A stretch of 18,987 nucleotides of DNA from positions 1 through 18,987 of the forward strand of contig NZ_CAMQAY010000026.1 of assembly GCF_946998875.1 (NCBI RefSeq), in the 5' to 3' direction. A program made the position numbers and the translations under genes. The notes below the pieces were generated by a model. The model worked only from the letters and a program-made list of their open reading frames with translations. It had not been told where the DNA came from and did no database searches. Source of the DNA: an uncultured Peptoniphilus sp. (GTDB lineage: Bacteria > Bacillota > Clostridia > Tissierellales > Peptoniphilaceae). Position 1 is the stretch's first letter. Each line of letters opens with the position of its first letter. Positions 14,422 through 18,987 of this stretch are shown here, in pieces.

Positions 14422-15789
14422 ATGAGTGCCATCGTCATAAATGACCTGACAAAACGCAAGGGCAAGGAAAAAGTCTTATCAAATTTAAATTTAGAAATTT
14501 TAGATGGCGAATTTTTCTCTCTTCTTGGAACAGAAAACTCCGGAAAGACAACTCTTGCTAGAATTATAATGGGATACTTAAAACCTGGTAGTGGATCTAT
14601 TAGGGTTTATGATATGGATTCATTTAAGGAATCAAAAGAAATAAAAGAAACTGTGTCCTTCGTATCTGAAGATATGATTTTCGATTCAAAGATAAAATCT
14701 TATACTTTATTAAAGAAGACACTTAGCGCACATGGTTTGTCTAACACAGAAGACATTGATGTCCTTTGTGATTATTTTGAATTTAATTCAAACCTTCGCA
14801 TTTGCGACTTGAGAGATAGAGAAAGAAAACTCTTTGCAATTATTAATGCCTTAGTTATTAAACCAAGACTTTTAATCTTAGATAAGCCTGCAAAATTTTT
14901 AGAAGAAAAGGACATAGACAGACTTTTCTCTCATGTAAAGAAATTAAATGAAAGTGAAGGCTTAACAGTTTTACTTTTATCCGATTCTCTTAGAGAGGCA
15001 AAAAAATATTCTTCACGAATTGCCTACTTGTCTGATGGAAAAATCCAAGACACTGAATACAATAATGTCAAGGCAGCTGGAGATAAGGTTTTAAAAATTG
15101 ACTCTTATAGAGGAAATTTAAATTACTTTACTTCCATTGGCGCAAGAATTATTAAGGATGAGGAAGATGAAACAATCCTCTACTATGATGGAGCTCTTCC
15201 TGAACTTTCAAAGGTTATCTATGAAGAAGCCCTTGAAAATTATGTACTTGAAGATGCAAAATTATCTGATAAAGTAAATGCTTACTACAAGGGAGAAAAT
15301 GCAAAGCTTCCTAGAAGAAAAGCTCCTGCTCCAGTAAAAGATGTAGAAGAGACTCCTACAGAAAAAATTTCTAAAAGTGTTCTTGAAACTTCTGAAGTTA
15401 ATGGAGTTACAGAAAACACAATAAAAATTAGCGATGCAGAAAATAATTTTTCCGAAGTAGAAGGCGTCAATTTAGAAAATTCTGAAAAAGATGTAATTCA
15501 CAACACAAAGACAAATCTTTTTGTCGATGAAGATAAAGTTGTTCTTGGGGAAGAGAAATCTCCTGAAATAAAAGAAGAAGTTTCTCCTGAATTAGAAATT
15601 GAAAAAGCAGAAACAATTAATGAAGTTGAGCCTAAAGTTCAGGAAAACTTTATTGATAATACAGAAATTTTCCTTGACAGTTCAGAAGAAAATAGAAAAG
15701 ACGATACAATTATTTTTAAAACCTCTGATGAAGGCGTCTTTAATGCAACAGAAGAGACAAGGCTAAAGGAGGATAAAGATGATATTTAA
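14422..15789 (+). CDS. Degenerate ABC transporter ATP-binding protein with long acidic C-terminal tail
   Basis: A 455-residue protein. Residues 1 to about 215 align with ABC-2 exporter ATPases. Walker A is present (GTENSGKTT, 36-44), but the other catalytic motifs are altered: the Q-loop Gln is missing (VSEDM, 81-85), the signature is DLRDRER (129-135) instead of LSGGxxQR, Walker B ends LDKP with Lys155 in place of the catalytic Glu, and the H-loop reads LLSDSL (185-190) without His. Residues about 220-295 resemble the usual C-terminal subdomain. Residues about 300-455 are Glu/Asp-rich, without hydrophobic core, probably disordered, and hold repeated T-x-(I/L)-F motifs. The ATG at 14422 is chosen because of GAGGTG upstream and the promoter at 14385. 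The frame open back to 14308 begins before that promoter. The gene overlaps the permease gene by 11 nt. It probably binds ATP but hydrolyses it poorly or not at all. The frame is intact, so it is not a pseudogene. Confidence 0.85.
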   Translation: MSAIVINDLTKRKGKEKVLSNLNLEILDGEFFSLLGTENSGKTTLARIIMGYLKPGSGSIRVYDMDSFKESKEIKETVSFVSEDMIFDSKIKSYTLLKKTLSAHGLSNTEDIDVLCDYFEFNSNLRICDLRDRERKLFAIINALVIKPRLLILDKPAKFLEEKDIDRLFSHVKKLNESEGLTVLLLSDSLREAKKYSSRIAYLSDGKIQDTEYNNVKAAGDKVLKIDSYRGNLNYFTSIGARIIKDEEDETILYYDGALPELSKVIYEEALENYVLEDAKLSDKVNAYYKGENAKLPRRKAPAPVKDVEETPTEKISKSVLETSEVNGVTENTIKISDAENNFSEVEGVNLENSEKDVIHNTKTNLFVDEDKVVLGEEKSPEIKEEVSPELEIEKAETINEVEPKVQENFIDNTEIFLDSSEENRKDDTIIFKTSDEGVFNATEETRLKEDKDDI

Positions 15790-16618
15790 TATGGAATTTA
15801 AATCAAATTTTGCAAAGATGATATCTTGGGCAATCGTCCTAATAATTTTACTTGGACTTATGCTTGCCTTCTATCCTTTCCTTGCAGAGTCACAAATGAA
15901 CTCACTATTTAATTCAGTTATGGAAAGCTTTAACGAGCCAACTAGAAATATTTTGGGAATTTATGAAGGCATGGACATAGTAAATATTGGCGATTACATT
16001 GCCCTTGTTTACCACTACCTTGCAGTTTTAATATTTGTTTTTGCAATGCAACTTGGAGCAAGCTCCCTTGCTAAGGAACAAAGCTCAGGCAACATTGAAT
16101 ACATTTATTCAAATCCAATTTCAAAATCAGAAATTGTAACAGGAAAAATTGCTGCCAACTTGTTAACTTACATCTTATTTTTAATAATTATGGCACTTGC
16201 AACAGTTGGACTTGTTCTTGGAATTTCTTCCATAGGAATTGGAGCAAGTGATGCAGCTGAAATAACAAGCTTTGAAATTTTTGAAGCAGTAGTAAAAGTT
16301 TTCGTTGGACTACTTGGCTCAGGTCTAGTATTTATGTCCATTGGCTACTTCTTCTCTTCAATGTCAAAATCTTCACTACACCAAGATGCAGTAGCTGCCC
16401 TATTTGTATTCTTAATTGTACTACTTACGATTGTAGGAAAAGTTATGGGCGATGTCTTTGGCATGGTTGTATCTTACTTCCCTAACGAAGCCTTTAGACC
16501 TTATAGCTTTGTCAGTGCAGACCTAAACCTATTTGGCATAATAGCAAATGCAGTTATCTTTATACTGATGATTGTCTTGACTTACACAATCTATTCAAGC
16601 AAGGAACTTAAATATTAA
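15779..16618 (+). CDS. ABC-2 type exporter permease
   Basis: A 279-residue membrane protein of the ABC-2 permease family with about six transmembrane segments, near residues 14-34, 77-97, 125-150, 165-190, 203-225 and 250-273. The cytoplasmic coupling region after the second segment is typical: LAKEQSSGNIEYIYSNPISK (about 98-117), then SEIVTGKI. Such permeases pair with an ATPase subunit, here the overlapping upstream gene. AAGGAGG sits 6 nt before the ATG at 15779, within the ATPase gene. An alternative ATG four codons later is possible. Substrates of the family include antibiotics, peptides, lipids and ions; nothing here decides between them. The membrane subunit looks intact although its ATPase partner is degenerate. 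Confidence 0.88.
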   Translation: MIFNMEFKSNFAKMISWAIVLIILLGLMLAFYPFLAESQMNSLFNSVMESFNEPTRNILGIYEGMDIVNIGDYIALVYHYLAVLIFVFAMQLGASSLAKEQSSGNIEYIYSNPISKSEIVTGKIAANLLTYILFLIIMALATVGLVLGISSIGIGASDAAEITSFEIFEAVVKVFVGLLGSGLVFMSIGYFFSSMSKSSLHQDAVAALFVFLIVLLTIVGKVMGDVFGMVVSYFPNEAFRPYSFVSADLNLFGIIANAVIFILMIVLTYTIYSSKELKY

Positions 16619-16621
16619 TTT

Positions 16622-16657
16622 AAAAAACTACTTTGCTTAAGCCAAAGTAGTTTTTTT
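16622..16657 (+). terminator. Strong intrinsic terminator of the ABC-2 operon
   Basis: A stem CTACTTTG/CAAAGTAG (16628-16635 with 16643-16650) with a 7-nt loop is extended by a run of six A on the left and ends in seven T on the right. It begins 3 nt after the permease stop. The A/T flanks make it symmetrical, so it could also work on the other strand. Confidence 0.88.
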
Positions 16658-16746
16658 ATGCTCAAAATTATTTTTCATAAATTCTAATTTTAAAAATTTG
16701 TCAGAATTATTATCTCTATCACGAATATATTAGTGAAGGAGGAAAT

Positions 16747-17268
16747 ATGGATAATAAAGACTTGATAGAAAGGCTAAAAAATAAAGATGAAGATGCCCTT
16801 TATATATTTATTGAAGAGTACGGAAAAATATTAAAAGGTGTTATTTCAAAAACGCTTTGGAAATATCCAAACCTTTGGGAAGAAGCCATGAATGACGCAC
16901 TTTTAAGTATATGGCAAAATATTAAATACTTTGACCCAAGTAGGTCTACTTTTAAAAATTGGTGTGCCCTTGTTGCAAAGTATAGAGCCATAGATATTCT
17001 TAGAAAAGAAATTAAATTTGAAAGCCTTAGACTAGATGAAGATTCAAAAATCGTCGATTCAGATTTATCTTCAAATCTAGAAATAGAAGAAATCCTTTCA
17101 CTTTTAAATGACGAAGACAAAAAACTTTTTGAAAATATTTTTATCCATGGCCTCTCCTATAAAGAGGCAGCATCTAAACAAAATATTTCCACAGCTAATG
17201 CCTACAAAAAAGTTAGCAGAGGAAGAAATTTTTTAAAAAAATGGAGGGAAAGTTTTTATGAAAAATAA
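16747..17268 (+). CDS. ECF-type RNA polymerase sigma factor (sigma-70 family)
   Basis: A 173-residue sigma factor with only regions 2 and 4. Region 2 (about 8-90) includes the conserved stretch WEEAMNDALLSIWQNI and WCALVAKYRAIDILRK. Region 4 (about 117-165) contains the helix-turn-helix LSYKEAASKQNISTANAYKKVSRGR. GGAGG lies 5 nt before the ATG. The next gene overlaps by 11 nt and encodes a single-pass membrane protein with a DUF4179-like outer domain, the standard partner of this sigma type, so the protein is probably held at the membrane until a signal arrives. No clear sigma-A promoter and no ECF-like AAC/CGT pair was found in the 90-bp upstream gap; TTGTCA at 16698-16703 lacks a well-spaced -10. 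The regulon and signal are unknown. Confidence 0.88.
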   Translation: MDNKDLIERLKNKDEDALYIFIEEYGKILKGVISKTLWKYPNLWEEAMNDALLSIWQNIKYFDPSRSTFKNWCALVAKYRAIDILRKEIKFESLRLDEDSKIVDSDLSSNLEIEEILSLLNDEDKKLFENIFIHGLSYKEAASKQNISTANAYKKVSRGRNFLKKWRESFYEK

Positions 17269-18295
17269 TATTTATGATGAATTAAACGACATGAAAATTG
17301 AATACGAAGAAGTTCCTCTTAATGATTTTGAAATAGAAAATCTAAAAAGAACTGTGAGATCCTTAAAAATAAAAAACAAGAAAAATAAGTTTAATAAAAA
17401 AGTGGTGGCAATAGCAGCATCTCTTATATTGATTTTTGGAATAACAAACTACAAATCCGGTGGCTATGTCTTAGCTAAGACAAGAGAACTAGCAAGTAAT
17501 TTTAAAATTACTTTATCTGATGCCATGGGTCTTTCAAGGGAAGTTGATAAATACAGCGTAAATTTAAATGAAGCTTTTGAAATAAATGGCAAAAAATATA
17601 TTCTAGATAAATTTGTTGTTGAAGATAATAATTTATACACTGTAATTTTGAGTCTAAATGACTCAGAAAAAATGCTCTCTGGAGAAGTTTCCTTAACTGA
17701 ACTTAAAGTTAATGGCAAGAAAAATCAAATTCTTAGCTCCAGTGCCTCTGGATATACTTTACCTGAAGATGAAAAAGTAAATGTCTATAATCTTAAATAT
17801 GTTTTGGAAGATTCATTGCCAAAAGAAGGCAAAGTTAATTTAGAATTTTCCTTCGGTGAATTTTTAGGCAACAAGAAAAAAATTACTCTCTCAACAAATA
17901 TAGATATGTCACAAATGAAAATGAATAAAAATCTTATAGCAAAGGACTTTACTATTCCAGATACAAATAACATTGTCATTGAAAGCCTTGCTACAAGCCC
18001 AGCTTCACAAAAAATCCTATTAACCTATCCTGACACCGAAGATGGATATCTTTATTCAATAAAAGCCAGAGATTCCAAAGATAGATTTGTTTATTTTGAA
18101 ACTCGCGAAGCAGAGAAAAATAAATCCACTCTATATTTTTCACCAGTCATTAGCAAAGTTACTGCCGATGAACTTTTAAATGAAATCAAAACACTAAAAT
18201 GCCAATTATACAGAGTGACAGTCAACAGCTATGACAAAGAAATGCCTATTGGAGAACAAAAAATTGGTGACGAGTTTACTCTCACTTTAAAATAA
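17258..18295 (+). CDS. Membrane-anchored anti-sigma factor, DUF4179-like
   Basis: A 345-residue protein with a short cytoplasmic N-terminus (about 1-46, charged), a single transmembrane helix (about 48-63, VVAIAASLILIFGI) and a large extracytoplasmic part rich in beta-strand-like sequence. The layout and the partner gene fit DUF4179 anti-sigma proteins found next to ECF factors in Firmicutes. The N-terminal part lacks the zinc-binding HxxxCxxC of ZAS-type anti-sigmas, so sigma binding must use another interface. A GGAGG site lies in the end of the sigma gene, and the 11-nt overlap suggests balanced translation. The family assignment comes from architecture and context rather than from a sharp motif. 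Confidence 0.78.
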   Translation: MKNNIYDELNDMKIEYEEVPLNDFEIENLKRTVRSLKIKNKKNKFNKKVVAIAASLILIFGITNYKSGGYVLAKTRELASNFKITLSDAMGLSREVDKYSVNLNEAFEINGKKYILDKFVVEDNNLYTVILSLNDSEKMLSGEVSLTELKVNGKKNQILSSSASGYTLPEDEKVNVYNLKYVLEDSLPKEGKVNLEFSFGEFLGNKKKITLSTNIDMSQMKMNKNLIAKDFTIPDTNNIVIESLATSPASQKILLTYPDTEDGYLYSIKARDSKDRFVYFETREAEKNKSTLYFSPVISKVTADELLNEIKTLKCQLYRVTVNSYDKEMPIGEQKIGDEFTLTLK

Positions 18296-18308
18296 AATTT
18301 TACATTAA

Positions 18309-18347
18309 GGAAAAAGTCCTACCCGACAAAAGGTAGGACTTTTTTCC
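18309..18347. terminator. Bidirectional terminator between convergent genes
   Basis: A 13-bp stem (18311-18323 with 18332-18344; core AGTCCTACC/GGTAGGACT) has an 8-nt loop. The A run on one side and the T run on the other make it work in both directions. It lies between the anti-sigma gene (ending 18295) and the leftward ABC gene (ending 18368). Confidence 0.88.
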
Positions 18348-18367
18348 ATGCAATTATTTTATGAGGT

Positions 18368-18987
18368 TTATGCGATTTTTTCTATTTGTTTCATATTTTC
18401 TAAACTTTTTAATCTTTCTGATTCTATATTATTTGATTCTTCAATTTTTTCGTTGTAAATTCTATTTAATTCTTCTTCTGTCACTTCATTTGGAAGGATG
18501 TCTAGGACAACTTCGCCCTTATTTAGCATTATTATTCTGTCTGAATATTCTATGGCGTTTTTCAAGTTGTGAGTGATCATAAGTGTTGTGATCTTTTCTT
18601 TTTTTATTAAATCATTAGTCTTATCCATGATTAACTTTGATGTCTTTGGGTCAAGGGCTGCTGTGTGTTCGTCAAGTAAAAGTATCTTTGGCTTTTTTAC
18701 TGTCGCCATTAATAGAGATAGTGATTGTCTTTGTCCACCTGATAAAAATTTTACTTGTGTCTTTAATTTGTTTTCAAGTCCAAGATCAATTGATTTTAGT
18801 TTTTCAATTATTTTTTCATTGTTGCTCTTGTCGATTAATTTTTTGAAGGTAAATTTGTTGCCCTTCTTAAATGCCATAGACATATTTTCCAAAATATTTA
18901 AGCTTTGGCAAACTCCCTTTGATGGGTCTTGGTTTACCTTTCCAATATCAATTGCTCTCTTGTCTTCAGATAATTTTGCAATGTCCA
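18368..18987 (-). CDS. ABC transporter ATP-binding protein, TrpXYZ-like (5' end cut by the window edge)
   Basis: The last 205 residues of an ABC ATPase are visible, and the frame stays open to the right edge. The sequence includes the Q-loop region VNQDPSKGVCQSLNILENM, the signature LSGGQRQSLSLLMATVKKP, Walker B LLLLDEHTAALDPKTS, and the H-loop ITHN, all intact; Walker A lies outside the window. LDEHTAALDP (His instead of the common Pro after DE) and LLMAT are typical of the ATPases that work with PF04392 substrate-binding lipoproteins, such as the streptococcal tryptophan importer TrpXYZ. Its permease and binding-protein genes would be expected beyond the right edge, upstream of this gene. 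About 50-60 N-terminal residues are missing. The tail after residue 160 is charged and probably helical. Confidence 0.88.
   Translation of the reverse strand, partial: DIAKLSEDKRAIDIGKVNQDPSKGVCQSLNILENMSMAFKKGNKFTFKKLIDKSNNEKIIEKLKSIDLGLENKLKTQVKFLSGGQRQSLSLLMATVKKPKILLLDEHTAALDPKTSKLIMDKTNDLIKKEKITTLMITHNLKNAIEYSDRIIMLNKGEVVLDILPNEVTEEELNRIYNEKIEESNNIESERLKSLENMKQIEKIA

Noticed and set aside
14422..15789. Calling the degenerate ABC gene a pseudogene
   Set aside because: There is no stop or frameshift, its expression signals are good, the translational coupling to the permease is intact, and the altered residues are substitutions rather than truncations.
16658..16746. A sigma-A promoter using TTGTCA (16698-16703), or the AATTCT/AGAATT repeat as an operator
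   Set aside because: The nearest -10-like hexamers are 19-22 bp away and would leave almost no leader; the 6-bp repeat is too short in AT-rich DNA to support.
1..18987. CRISPR array, tRNA/rRNA genes, insertion sequences, prophage or att sites
   Set aside because: No regularly spaced repeats, cloverleaf-like sequences, transposase/integrase frames or terminal inverted repeats were found by reading; a dedicated tRNA/ncRNA scan was not possible here.

Overview
The window is about 19 kb of AT-rich, tightly packed chromosomal DNA. It fits a low-GC Gram-positive anaerobe of the clostridial/Tissierellia type, and Peptoniphilaceae such as Peptoniphilus are a reasonable guess. The reasons are A/T-ending codons, strong GGAGG ribosome sites, a SUF iron-sulfur operon in the order sufC-B-D-S-U, an Rrf2-nifS-AI-2E-alaS neighbourhood of clostridial style, and an ECF sigma/DUF4179 anti-sigma pair. 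The genus is an inference from gene content, not from a marker gene.

Left two thirds (1-14188), all read leftwards. From right to left the first unit is ychF, a Cof-type HAD phosphatase, rbgA, rnhB and yraN. This ribosome-assembly and nucleic-acid housekeeping operon starts at an extended -10 promoter (14213-14241) and ends at a strong terminator (10431-10457). The second unit is sufC, sufB, sufD, sufS, sufU, an IscR-like Rrf2 regulator, a second (NifS/IscS-type) cysteine desulfurase and an AI-2E family membrane protein. Its genes are 0-11 nt apart or overlap, so it is probably one mRNA of about 7.8 kb for Fe-S cluster assembly. The third unit is alaS, cut by the left edge. Its promoter is a perfect TTGACA-17-TATAAT, and the -35 box contains the stop codon of the AI-2E gene. 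A hairpin lies at the predicted 5' end of the alaS mRNA.

Right third (14422-18987). A rightward two-gene ABC-2 exporter operon starts from a divergent promoter opposite ychF. Its ATPase subunit keeps Walker A but has lost the Q-loop Gln, the LSGGQ signature, the catalytic Glu and the H-loop His, and it carries an acidic tail of about 155 residues with a repeated T-x-(I/L)-F motif. After a terminator come an ECF sigma factor and its overlapping membrane anti-sigma (DUF4179-like) gene. A convergent terminator separates these from a leftward ABC ATPase of the TrpXYZ-like type, cut by the right edge.

The most unusual object is the degenerate ABC ATPase with its tail (14422-15789). Next are the hybrid SUF/Isc operon and the compact alaS promoter-hairpin. 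No tRNA, rRNA, transposon, phage gene or CRISPR array was seen. The longest gene-free stretch is 233 bp (14189-14421).
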